From Clostridiales bacterium (lineage in GTDB: Bacteria > Bacillota > Clostridia > Christensenellales > Aristaeellaceae), in the NCBI GenBank assembly GCA_012522875.1, contig JAAYJP010000194.1, positions 1 to 9,022 on the forward strand: 9,022 bases of DNA, in the 5' to 3' direction. The notes beneath the pieces are model-generated. The model saw only the letters and a program-made list of their open reading frames with translations. It was not told the DNA's origin and did not search any database. This document shows, in pieces, positions 1-7,079 of the stretch. The position numbers and the translations under genes were made by a program. Numbering within the stretch: the stretch's first letter is position 1; each line of letters starts with the position of its first letter.

Positions 1-10
1 CCAGGCCGGT

Positions 11-39
11 TTGACAGGCAGTAAGAGCATAACTAAAAT
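11..39 (+). promoter_or_regulatory. SigA-type promoter of the aspartate kinase gene
   Basis: A perfect -35 box TTGACA (11-16) is followed after exactly 17 nt by TAAAAT (34-39), one mismatch from the consensus -10. Transcription would begin near 46, giving a leader of about 25 nt before the ATG at 71. The TTG inside the -35 box opens an in-frame extension of the kinase reading frame, but that codon is much better explained as promoter DNA. Confidence 0.8.
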
Positions 40-70
40 GTGTTATCAGTTCCGAAAAGGAGAAGTGGCG

Positions 71-1375
71 ATGATCGTGGCGAAATTTGGAGGCTCTTCC
101 CTGTCTGACGCTGATCAGTTCATTAAGGTGCGCCGGATTTTGGAAACGGAGCCAGCCCGGCAGCATATCGTGGTTTCCGCTCCCGGCAAGCGGGATGAGG
201 CGGATCAGAAAATCACCGATCTGCTTTTCACCTGCCACCAGATGGCACAGAAGGGGGAAGCCATTGATCCCGTCTTTTCCGAAGTTGAGCAGCGCTTCAG
301 CCAGATTGCGCATAGCTTGGGGCTTGAGAATTACCTAAGCAGCAAACTGCTTGAAATCGGGCGGGCCATCCAGGATGGTGCGAGCCTCGCTTACACTGCA
401 AGCCGCGGTGAATACTTATGCGCCATGCTGATGGCTAAATGGCTGGCCAGGCCTTTTGTGGATGCTGCCTCCCTGCTGCACTTTACTGCAGGCAAACTTG
501 ACGAGGAAGCCACCGCACATTCTATCCGTGCGACGCTTCTCTCCTGTGAGGGGGCTGTCATTCCCGGCTTTTACGGCAGCGACAGTCAAGGGGATATCCA
601 TATCCTCTCCCGGGGAGGAAGTGACACCAGCGCCGCATATATCGCAGCAGCCCTGGACGCTGAGATGCTTGAGATCTGGACGGATGTGACAGGCTTTCGA
701 GCCGCTGATCCGCGCATTGTGCCGGATGCGCAGTTTATCGCTTCCCTGACCTACCGGGAGTTGAGGGAGCTGAGCTACATGGGAGCCAGCGTCCTTCACG
801 AAGATGCGGTATTTCCCGTGCGCACAGCCGGTATCCCCACCAGTATCAGGAACACCGGGAATCCGCTGCATCCCGGCACCACAATCACCTACCGGTCTCA
901 GGCCAGGGTGCCTGTGGTAACGGGCATCGCAGGAAAAAAGGGGTTTTCAATCATCGTACTGGAAAAAAACCGCATGAACGATGAGGTGGGCTTCGCCCGC
1001 AAGGTACTGGCAGTGTTTGAACGGCACGCCATCAGCTTTGAGCATCTGCCCACCGGCATTGACGCCCTTTGTGTCATGGTGTCGACAAGCGTTTTCATGC
1101 CTAAGAAAGACGCGGTTATCGAGGAAATAAGTAAGACCGTAGACCCTGACAGCATTCACACGGAGGATCATATTGCCCTGGTTGCATGTGTGGGGGTGGG
1201 TATGTTCCGCCAATATGGAACTGCGGCAAGGCTGATCACCGCGGTGTCTGAACAGGGAATAGGCATCCGCACAATTCTCCAGGCGCCAAGTGAGCTATCC
1301 ATCATCCTGGGGGTTGATGATATAAACCTGGACATGACGGTACGCGCCATTTATGACGCTTTTATCAGAACATGA
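71..1375 (+). CDS. aspartate kinase (monofunctional, with C-terminal ACT domains)
   Basis: Phosphorylates L-aspartate with ATP to aspartyl-4-phosphate in the cytoplasm, the first step toward lysine, threonine, methionine and diaminopimelate. The 434-residue product starts with the family signature KFGGSS (residues 5-10), has the catalytic-domain motif SRGGSDTSA (180-188), then WTDVTGF and ADPR (203-215) and ASVLHEDAVFPV, and ends in two ACT-like regulatory segments (about 283-355 and 370-434) of the kind that bind the feedback amino acid. There is no homoserine dehydrogenase fusion. ATG 71 is chosen because AAAGGAG (56-62) lies 8 nt upstream and a promoter occupies 11-39; the frame is open further upstream only from a TTG in the -35 box. 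A GTG at 65 is a less likely alternative. The length matches lysC/thrA-type monofunctional enzymes; which end product inhibits it cannot be read from the sequence. Confidence 0.95.
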   Translation: MIVAKFGGSSLSDADQFIKVRRILETEPARQHIVVSAPGKRDEADQKITDLLFTCHQMAQKGEAIDPVFSEVEQRFSQIAHSLGLENYLSSKLLEIGRAIQDGASLAYTASRGEYLCAMLMAKWLARPFVDAASLLHFTAGKLDEEATAHSIRATLLSCEGAVIPGFYGSDSQGDIHILSRGGSDTSAAYIAAALDAEMLEIWTDVTGFRAADPRIVPDAQFIASLTYRELRELSYMGASVLHEDAVFPVRTAGIPTSIRNTGNPLHPGTTITYRSQARVPVVTGIAGKKGFSIIVLEKNRMNDEVGFARKVLAVFERHAISFEHLPTGIDALCVMVSTSVFMPKKDAVIEEISKTVDPDSIHTEDHIALVACVGVGMFRQYGTAARLITAVSEQGIGIRTILQAPSELSIILGVDDINLDMTVRAIYDAFIRT

Positions 1376-1380
1376 TGTTT

Positions 1381-1411
1381 CGGGCATGAAATGCCTTGCC
1401 CGCCGCGTTTT
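1381..1411 (+). terminator. possible weak terminator or hairpin after the aspartate kinase gene
   Basis: Two mutually exclusive hairpins can form: CGGGCA (1381-1386) with TGCCCG (1397-1402), or GGCAT (1383-1387) with ATGCC (1391-1395) around a GAA loop. A short T run (1408-1411) follows 5 nt after the outer stem. The stem is short and the T tract poor, so termination would be partial at best and the secreted-protein gene may be read through from the kinase promoter. Confidence 0.35.
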
Positions 1412-1444
1412 ATATACAACAGCGATTCTTAAGGAGGGGTTGTC

Positions 1445-2170
1445 ATGAAAAAGGCCATTATTGCGATTCTTGCTGTTCTATTTCTTCTGTCATCCGTAAA
1501 CCTTTCACTGGCGCAGCCGGCAGGCTCGCTGCCTCCCGATCGGCTGGTGAGCCTTAGCCACAACGCGCCCAATACCGGTATCATGCTGCCCGACCGATTC
1601 GACCCTTGGCAAAACACCTACCTGCTGACCGTAGCGCACTGGGTCTCCCGCATCACCTTTGAGCCGGTAACCTCATCCCCCACCTCGGTGGTAACAGTGA
1701 ACGGACAGCCGGTGGCCAGCGGGCAGAAATCGCAGATCATCAACATGACCGATAAGCCCCAGGAAGTCCAGATCGTTGTATCAGCCTATGAGGGAGGTGT
1801 CCTCACAGCGCAGAATGCCTACATCGTCTACCTTCAGCGCCGCCCCAGTGAGTACCGGACCCGGGTATCGGCAGGATATATCACCCAGATAGACATGAAG
1901 GGCGGCATCGCCACCATCAGCGCTGACCTGGTGACGCTGACCTACCAGGGCCAGACCAACCGCTCCACCTTTTATAACGACACCGTCTACTTGTACAAGT
2001 ACGATACCAACCCCAACTGCCTGTTTTACTACGGCACGAAGCAAAACCCCGTACGCGCATATGATGCCCAGGAATTTTTCAACAACTATTTGCTGAATGG
2101 CTCCAATCTCTATTATCTGATCTACATCGAAAATGAGATTGTTGCCGTGCTGCCTTACGCGTCTGACTAA
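1445..2170 (+). CDS. secreted protein of unknown function with a cadherin-like beta-sandwich region
   Basis: A 241-residue exported protein I cannot assign to a characterised gene. It has a classic Sec signal peptide: MKK, a hydrophobic core (residues 4-20) and a likely signal peptidase I site after SLA at residue 23, with no lipobox cysteine. Residues about 57-135 resemble the cadherin-like beta-sandwich family: alternating strands, VTVNGQPV (83-90), VQIVVSAYEGG (108-118), then a YIVYLQRRP edge strand (126-134). The remainder (136-241) is rich in Tyr, Asn and Thr with predicted beta strands (YLYKYDTN, YYLIYIENEIVAVLPY) and a single Cys (192), and matches nothing I know. No transmembrane anchor or sorting signal follows, so it is probably released or bound to the envelope through partners. 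The start is firm: AAGGAGG (1431-1437) is 7 nt before ATG 1445. An AT-rich TATATAC lies at 1411-1417 but no good -35 accompanies it. Confidence 0.8.
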   Translation: MKKAIIAILAVLFLLSSVNLSLAQPAGSLPPDRLVSLSHNAPNTGIMLPDRFDPWQNTYLLTVAHWVSRITFEPVTSSPTSVVTVNGQPVASGQKSQIINMTDKPQEVQIVVSAYEGGVLTAQNAYIVYLQRRPSEYRTRVSAGYITQIDMKGGIATISADLVTLTYQGQTNRSTFYNDTVYLYKYDTNPNCLFYYGTKQNPVRAYDAQEFFNNYLLNGSNLYYLIYIENEIVAVLPYASD

Positions 2171-2174
2171 GTGT

Positions 2175-3413
2175 TTATCCCTGATTATCGGGCTGCCGGA
2201 CAAGCGGCAGCCCATTTGCTGCAGCCCGGGAGACCAGCATCAGGGCATTGTCATGCAGAACCATCAAGGCAAAACGCCTGGCCTGTTCTTCACGCATCAT
2301 GCCACTATCCACGCGCCGCCACAAAACCCGGGCGAGCACCTCCAGAAAGGCCAGCCGGGCTGCGTAGCTCTCTTCCCCTGTCCAGGCGTCACAGCCCCAA
2401 ATAAGGCGGTCTGCATTGCACACATCAATGAGTTCATCCAGCAGCCTTTCTGCCGCTGCAGTGGAAATAAGGGGCAGCCAGCACAAATCCGCCCACACAT
2501 TGGGGTAATTGTGGCAAAGGCCCGCAATATCCGCTGTCCATGGGTATCCGCCGTGCATCAAGATAAAGCTGACCTCCGGATGCCGCGAAATGAGGAACCG
2601 CAACTGCAAGGCATCGCTTCTGTCCATTAGCCCCAGGCCAGTGTGTATCTGAAGCGGCAAATTGAGTGCCGCCGATGCCTCACAAACGGCTCCCATCACG
2701 ATGTTTTGGAAAGCCCTGATGTCCTCTTTATCCGGATGTTCTCCAAAGGCTTTTTGTGCCCGATCCCAGTCACCTTCGGCAAAATCCAGATCCCGGTCAT
2801 AGGCCAGAGCGCATTTGAAGGCCACACAGCCGGATGCCTTTGCCTCACCAAGTGCCCGGCGCACCAGCGCTATATATTCCCTGATATCGGTGATTTGCGA
2901 ACCCCGGGTCCTTTGGAAGTTCCCACCGTTGTGGTCCCTCGCGTCCTGGCCATAACCATAGAACAGGCTGTTAACCCGGAAAACAGGCTTGAACAGTTCA
3001 GGATGCCCATTGTCCACTCCCGGTGCCCAATAGGCGTCCAATAATGCCGCCTTATAGCAGCAATGCTTCATAAGAAGCGTCAGGTGCCAGTTATTGTCCT
3101 TATGCGCCTGGATTATGGCCTGATCATAGCGTGCCCAGGAATGGGCGCTTAGGGGTTCATTGATATGATAGAGCGCCATTAACGCCTTTTCCAGCCAAAC
3201 GAAATAACTGCGGACCCCTGCCGCATTAAGCCAAGCGCTGATTCTGGCCTCATCATTCCCTTGCGGCACTGGTACCCCGCACCAGCTAAGATAGGAGTTG
3301 CCCAGCAGTTTAGCCAGGCTAAGATCTCCGTGCTCTTTATCCGGCAAATGATGGCTGTGGGAGCAAATGGCAGGCAGACCATGAAGCCATTCCGCAAATC
3401 CTGCTTTGTCCAT
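2175..3413 (-). CDS. metal-dependent amidohydrolase, amidohydrolase_2-like TIM-barrel family
   Basis: A 412-residue cytoplasmic hydrolase-like protein of the amidohydrolase superfamily; substrate unknown. With the ATG at 3413 as start, the expected metal ligands are visible in order: H19-x-H21 near the N-terminus (in CSHSHH), K200 in the strand FKCALAY, H257 in LQIHTGLG, H287 in MHGGYPW and D342 in WGCDAW. The overall pattern recalls amidohydrolase_2 / FluG-N-terminal-like and uronate-isomerase-like proteins rather than a urease or dihydroorotase. The site looks complete, so the enzyme is probably active. It lies directly downstream of the pyrophosphatase: that stop (TAA, 3421-3419) is 5 nt before ATG 3413. 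A TTG at 3428 would add 5 residues and overlap the upstream gene by 10 nt; I prefer the ATG, which has GGGGATAACGGGG just before it, but either is possible. The tail converges on the secreted-protein gene with a 4-nt gap. Confidence 0.85.
   Translation of the reverse strand: MDKAGFAEWLHGLPAICSHSHHLPDKEHGDLSLAKLLGNSYLSWCGVPVPQGNDEARISAWLNAAGVRSYFVWLEKALMALYHINEPLSAHSWARYDQAIIQAHKDNNWHLTLLMKHCCYKAALLDAYWAPGVDNGHPELFKPVFRVNSLFYGYGQDARDHNGGNFQRTRGSQITDIREYIALVRRALGEAKASGCVAFKCALAYDRDLDFAEGDWDRAQKAFGEHPDKEDIRAFQNIVMGAVCEASAALNLPLQIHTGLGLMDRSDALQLRFLISRHPEVSFILMHGGYPWTADIAGLCHNYPNVWADLCWLPLISTAAAERLLDELIDVCNADRLIWGCDAWTGEESYAARLAFLEVLARVLWRRVDSGMMREEQARRFALMVLHDNALMLVSRAAANGLPLVRQPDNQG
2190..2213. 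terminator. hairpin at the convergent gene ends, possible weak bidirectional terminator
   Basis: A perfect 9-bp stem, GGGCTGCCG (2190-2198) with CGGCAGCCC (2205-2213), surrounds a 6-nt loop 19 nt past the plus-strand stop at 2170. It also lies inside the last codons of the minus-strand amidohydrolase. The plus-strand trailer is only ATTTGCT and the minus-strand side has no T run, so it would be a weak terminator, or mainly an mRNA 3'-end stabilising hairpin. Confidence 0.5.
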
Positions 3414-3418
3414 CCCCG

Positions 3419-5038
3419 TTATCCCCAAATCAGGGAGATCATAGGAACAACCTGCTTCTTCCGGCTCATGACGCCGGCCAGGAAAAAGTGATTCTCTTTG
3501 CCGACGGCATTAAACGCCTGCTCAACCAGGTTTTCGCTCCCGACATAGACAAGCTCTGTGCCGCTTCTCAGGACATCCGTCACCATCAGCAACACCATCT
3601 CGTAATCCTTTTCCTTTTTCATATCCTGCATGAGTTGGAGGAAATCATCCAGCCTTGCCTCCAGCAGCTCCTCTGAGTTAATGCAGGTGATCTGGGAAAT
3701 GCCCACCAGGTGTTCTGCAATATGAAACTCCTTGTAGTCCTGGTGGAACAGGTCTTCCGTGCTCTTGTTTTGGAGATTTGAGGCACTGAACATCATTTCG
3801 CCCAGTTCCGTGATGCTGACCCGCCCGATGCGGGCCATGCTCTCCGCCATCACCCGATCCTTTTCAGTGCAAGTGGGTGACTTGAGCATCACGGTGTCTG
3901 ACAGTATGGCTGCCGCCATCAATCCCGCCAGTTTCCGGGAAGGGGTAATACCCCGTTCCTGGAACATGCCGGCAATGATACTGGCTGTGGAGCCTATGGG
4001 CTCATTTCGCACCAGAATCGGCGAGGAGGTCTGCACATCAGCCAGTCGATGGTGGTCAATGATCTCGAGGATTTCCGCCTGGTCCAGCCCCGGCACCGAC
4101 TGTGCCACCTCGTTGTGATCCACCAGCACTACGCGCTTTCGCTTGGGGCGGATTAACTGGTAGCGGGTGAGCACACCCACCACTTTGTGGTTTTCATCCA
4201 GCACCGGATAGGCGTTGTGGCGGTTTTGCAGCATGGTTTCCTTCACATCATCCAGATAATCATCCAGATGGAAGCTCACCAGATTATCCCGGCGGCAAAG
4301 CCTGCCCACCGGGATCGCATGCATAATGCTGCGCGCAGCGCGGTAAGCGTCAAAGGGCGTGCTAATAATCAGTGTGCCGCTGTTGAGCGGCATCATATCA
4401 TCGGGGAACTTGGCCTCGCTGATAATCAGCGCCTTAACCTGTTGCTTCAGCGCGTATCCAATGGTCTCGGGATGGTTTCCGCAGATAAGGATGCTATCTT
4501 CACGCAAAACGAGATTGTTCAGGTGCGTGTGGGATACCGCGATGTTGATTTCCCCTGATACCACTTCAGCCTTGGCATCTGTCCCGGGGGAAATGGTGCC
4601 CTCCAGCACCCCAATCAGGTTAAATAGAGGGATATCATCCACCTCTGGATGCTGGATGGTCTTGATATCATAGTCAAAGATGTCCGAGTGGGACAGGATA
4701 CCAAACAGCGTACCATCATCCGTGATGATGGGGAGGCTCCCAATCTCCCGGTTGTCCTGAAAGATGCTCCAGGCGTGGGCAAGGGCAGCCGCGCCGCCAA
4801 TGGACGGCGGAGTATCAAAACTCAGATCCTTTACCTGGGTCCTGACGTTGAAAATCTGTTCTGGCTCTTCAAAGCCAAAGCGCTCCAGCAATTGCGCCGT
4901 CTCATCGCTGACAGGGCCAAGGCGCGCAGCCTGGTACTGCCGGTCGCCCAGTTGGTTACGCAGATATGCGTATGCCAGCGCGGAAACGATGGAATCCGTA
5001 TCTGGGTTGCGGTGACCGACTACATGAATTTTCTGCAT
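3419..5038 (-). CDS. CBS/DRTGG-regulated manganese-dependent inorganic pyrophosphatase (family II, DHH)
   Basis: Hydrolyses pyrophosphate to phosphate in the cytoplasm, pulling biosynthetic reactions forward. The 539-residue product has the family II layout: DHH domain with GHRNPDTDS (H9, D13, D15), a large regulatory insert with two CBS segments (about 73-128 and 240-298) around a DRTGG-like domain (about 140-235), then VDHNE (306-310), the DHH motif (328-330), GSTAS (349-353), and a DHHA2 domain ending in SRKKQ (525-529). All catalytic and metal-binding signatures look intact. In studied clostridial relatives the CBS pair binds AMP, ADP, ATP or diadenosine polyphosphates and tunes activity; the same is inferred here. 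ATG 5038 is chosen because the protein then begins MQKIHVVGHRNPD as family members do, with AGAAGGG 6 nt upstream; the frame is open for about 25 more codons through the promoter region. First gene of a unit with the amidohydrolase. Confidence 0.93.
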   Translation of the reverse strand: MQKIHVVGHRNPDTDSIVSALAYAYLRNQLGDRQYQAARLGPVSDETAQLLERFGFEEPEQIFNVRTQVKDLSFDTPPSIGGAAALAHAWSIFQDNREIGSLPIITDDGTLFGILSHSDIFDYDIKTIQHPEVDDIPLFNLIGVLEGTISPGTDAKAEVVSGEINIAVSHTHLNNLVLREDSILICGNHPETIGYALKQQVKALIISEAKFPDDMMPLNSGTLIISTPFDAYRAARSIMHAIPVGRLCRRDNLVSFHLDDYLDDVKETMLQNRHNAYPVLDENHKVVGVLTRYQLIRPKRKRVVLVDHNEVAQSVPGLDQAEILEIIDHHRLADVQTSSPILVRNEPIGSTASIIAGMFQERGITPSRKLAGLMAAAILSDTVMLKSPTCTEKDRVMAESMARIGRVSITELGEMMFSASNLQNKSTEDLFHQDYKEFHIAEHLVGISQITCINSEELLEARLDDFLQLMQDMKKEKDYEMVLLMVTDVLRSGTELVYVGSENLVEQAFNAVGKENHFFLAGVMSRKKQVVPMISLIWG

Positions 5039-5062
5039 GGCCGACCCTTCTGCCGATGGCTT

Positions 5063-5092
5063 TTGCTTATTGCATTCCTTTCGCATTATAAT
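5063..5092 (+). promoter_or_regulatory. promoter of the kinase-like gene
   Basis: A perfect -10 TATAAT (5087-5092) is preceded by TTGCTT (5063-5068) at 18 nt spacing. Transcription would start near 5099, about 40 nt before the kinase-like start. The -10 sits in the 8-bp palindrome ATTATAAT (5085-5092), which supplies the opposite-strand promoter too. Confidence 0.6.
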
Positions 5093-5113
5093 GAGGAAAC
5101 AACGGGAATGCAA
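5070..5113. promoter_or_regulatory. 9-bp inverted repeat flanking the shared -10, candidate operator
   Basis: TTGCATTCC (5070-5078) is perfectly mirrored by GGAATGCAA (5105-5113), with centre near 5091.5, only 3 bp from the centre of the ATTATAAT palindrome. On the minus strand one arm overlaps the -35 and the other the likely start site; on the plus strand the arms fall in the spacer and just downstream of the start. This placement suits a dimeric regulator, but none is identified and the symmetry could be fortuitous. Confidence 0.4.
5085..5113 (-). promoter_or_regulatory. promoter of the pyrophosphatase-amidohydrolase unit
   Basis: Read on the minus strand, TTGCAT (5113-5108) and a perfect TATAAT (5090-5085) are separated by 17 nt. 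The start would fall near 5078, leaving a leader of about 40 nt to ATG 5038. The -10 overlaps the plus-strand -10 base for base over four positions, so the two polymerases should compete for the site. Confidence 0.6.
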
Positions 5114-5137
5114 GGCAGGAAAGCACTATGAGGGAAA

Positions 5138-5989
5138 ATGGCAGTGGACTATGTGATTAACGGCTTGACCGTCAGGCTGAAAGCTCCCCACAGCTTGCAA
5201 TGGCTCAGCCGCTTTGGCCGGTTGTTTTGTGTGTTTGACCAGCTGATTTCAGGCCATTTATGTTTTGGTGTCCAGGACAATGGCAACCGGTATTTCATCA
5301 AATACGCTGGCGCGCCAACTCTGGGCTACGCCGGGGACCGGGCGCTGGCTGTATCAAAGCTCAGGGAGTTGGATAGCCGCTATCAGCTGCTGAATCACCG
5401 CGCATTTACAAGGCGGATAGACGCCTTTGAAACACCCGGCGGCTTTGGTATCGTATTTGATTGGTTTGAGGGCTACGCGCTGGCACCCCCGAACAGCCAG
5501 CTTATGGCCTTTCGCGCTATGCCATATGCCCAGCGCCTGGCACTGTTTGATGATTTGGCAGATTTTTTGGTTCTGGCTTCAGACAATGATTTCATTACCG
5601 CCGGTATCTCGGACCGGAACATCCTGATCGATTCCGAAAAGAAGAAGGCCCTGTTTTGCTCCGCGGACCACTTCCTCCCCATGCCCGCTGTCAACACCCG
5701 GGGACGTCTGAGCGGCTCCCCCTGGTTTCTGGCACCTGAGATGTATATACCGGGGGCCAGGCTGGATGAGGCCGCCAATGTATGGCAGATGGGTATGCTG
5801 GCACACACCTTCTTTGGCAATCGGCTGGAGCCCAATCCCGGGCAGTGGGAGGGTACCCCCGCGCTGTACGCGGTAGCAAAAAAAGCGCTGAGCTCTGACC
5901 CCAGCAAAAGATACTCCCTGGCCCGCCAGTTTCTCATCAACTGGCGTCAAGCGGTCATGGCTATTCCTAACCATTGGTTTATGCGATAA
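5138..5989 (+). CDS. protein kinase-like protein, probable degenerate kinase or pseudokinase
   Basis: A 283-residue cytoplasmic protein with no membrane segment or extracellular sensor domain. Traces of the protein kinase fold appear in order: beta-3 lysine in YFIKYAG (K55), helix-C acidic residue in KLREL (E77), a catalytic-loop remnant AGISDRN (155-161), a DFG-equivalent CSADHF (D177), an APE motif LAPE (198-201) and the following DEAANVWQMG (210-219). It resembles the short Ser/Thr kinase-like proteins common in Clostridia. The catalytic loop departs from HRDLKPEN: Asn161 is kept but the residue at the catalytic Asp place is Gly156, so phosphotransfer may be lost. ATG 5138 has AGGG only 3 nt upstream; a GTG at 5144 in the same frame is better spaced, so the start is uncertain by 2 codons. 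It is divergent from the pyrophosphatase gene and overlaps the end of recF by 11 bp. Target unknown. Confidence 0.75.
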   Translation: MAVDYVINGLTVRLKAPHSLQWLSRFGRLFCVFDQLISGHLCFGVQDNGNRYFIKYAGAPTLGYAGDRALAVSKLRELDSRYQLLNHRAFTRRIDAFETPGGFGIVFDWFEGYALAPPNSQLMAFRAMPYAQRLALFDDLADFLVLASDNDFITAGISDRNILIDSEKKKALFCSADHFLPMPAVNTRGRLSGSPWFLAPEMYIPGARLDEAANVWQMGMLAHTFFGNRLEPNPGQWEGTPALYAVAKKALSSDPSKRYSLARQFLINWRQAVMAIPNHWFMR

Positions 5990-7079
5990 ATACCTTGCCG
6001 TCGATTACTTTAAGAACGCAATCAGGCTTCATCCCCGCCAGTGTCTCAAGGTCGGTAGCCGTCAAAAGGGTCTGCATGCCGCCCAGGCTTCCCAACAACC
6101 TTGCCCGTCTTCCCTCGTCCAATTCACTTAACACATCATCCAACAATAAAAGGGGCGCGTCCCGATGTGCCTGTGTCAGGATGTTGATCTCTGCCAGGCG
6201 CATGGCCAGGACCGCCGTTCTCATCTGCCCCTGGGAGGCATAGCCGCGTATCTCCTGCCCGGACAGGACCAGCTTCAGGTCATCCCGGTGGGGGCCAAAA
6301 CCAGTGGTGAGGCGGCGCATGTCATCCTCCCTGGAGGCCGCCAGCTGATCCATAAGCATTTCGCCCGGATCCCCGGATCCGGACAAACTGCTCTGGTAGC
6401 GCAACACGAACACCTCCGGCTCCCGGCCTGAGATAAAGGTGTAGTGTTCCTTTGCCAGATCGCTCAATGTAAGGACCGCCTCCCGGCGCATACGTACCAT
6501 GGGCGACGCTGCCCGAACCAGTTGCTCATCCCACACTTCCAGCTGCTTTGGGTTCCCGCGCTTCTTGGCCAGCAGTTTGAGAAGTGCGTTGCGCTGTTTC
6601 AGAGCCGCGTGATAAGTCTGAATAGCATAAAAATAGGCCGGCTGACACTGAGACAAAAGCATATCCAGAAAACTGCGGCGTACCTGGGGCGCCCCCTTGA
6701 CGATTGCCATATCCTCAGGGGAGAACATCACGCAGGTCATGTGTCCCATGAGTTCTCCAATACGTGGGACCGTTTTCCCATTGACATAGATGGTTTTTCG
6801 AAGGTTCTGCTGAGCAAACAGCCTGACGCCCACCTCATCCCTGGTCACATGGCGCTGAACCCGTGAATAGGCAGCGCTAGTCTTACATCCCAGCCTGATC
6901 ATGTCCCGGTCAAAGGGCGTGCGGTGACTCCTCCCCAGGCAACACAGATGGATTGCCTCCAGCAGATTGGTCTTTCCCGCTCCGTTTTCACCAACAAAAA
7001 CTGTGACGCCAGCCGGGGGCATGAGGGTCACCTGGGGATAATTCCTGAAATCATGCAGGCGCAGCTGTGTCAGGCGCAC
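5979..7079 (-). CDS. recF: DNA replication and repair protein RecF
   Basis: An SMC-like ATPase that binds gapped DNA and, with RecO and RecR, loads RecA at stalled forks and single-strand gaps. The 366-residue length is normal. Visible motifs are the N-terminal LRLHDFRNY typical of RecF, Walker A GENGAGKT (30-37), the ABC-type signature SQGQMR (282-287) and Walker B PLLLLDD (309-315) followed by VLSELD. The start is a GTG (7079-7077) that shares its first G with the TAG stop of rlmH (TAGTG), so translation is probably coupled; a GAGAGG lies about 11 nt upstream. It is cotranscribed with rlmH rather than placed after dnaN as in most Bacillota. Its 3' end overlaps the convergent kinase-like gene by 11 bp and no terminator is seen, so transcripts may run antisense into that gene. 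Confidence 0.95.
   Translation of the reverse strand: MRLTQLRLHDFRNYPQVTLMPPAGVTVFVGENGAGKTNLLEAIHLCCLGRSHRTPFDRDMIRLGCKTSAAYSRVQRHVTRDEVGVRLFAQQNLRKTIYVNGKTVPRIGELMGHMTCVMFSPEDMAIVKGAPQVRRSFLDMLLSQCQPAYFYAIQTYHAALKQRNALLKLLAKKRGNPKQLEVWDEQLVRAASPMVRMRREAVLTLSDLAKEHYTFISGREPEVFVLRYQSSLSGSGDPGEMLMDQLAASREDDMRRLTTGFGPHRDDLKLVLSGQEIRGYASQGQMRTAVLAMRLAEINILTQAHRDAPLLLLDDVLSELDEGRRARLLGSLGGMQTLLTATDLETLAGMKPDCVLKVIDGKVFIA

Noticed and set aside
11..70. Twenty-codon N-terminal extension of the aspartate kinase from a TTG at 11
   Set aside because: The TTG is part of a TTGACA -35 box with a matching -10 at 34-39, and the family N-terminus plus a well-placed AAAGGAG support ATG 71.
416..871. Long minus-strand reading frame inside the aspartate kinase gene
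   Set aside because: It is antisense to a clear conserved gene, has no family resemblance and no start signals.
5039..5113. Twenty-five-codon extension of the pyrophosphatase to an upstream start
   Set aside because: It would cover the promoter and operator-like repeat, and the family begins at the equivalent of MQKIHVVGH with a ribosome binding site just before it.
5473..5974. Overlapping minus-strand frames inside the kinase-like gene
   Set aside because: Low-complexity composition typical of antisense frames; the plus-strand frame has the kinase landmarks and promoter.
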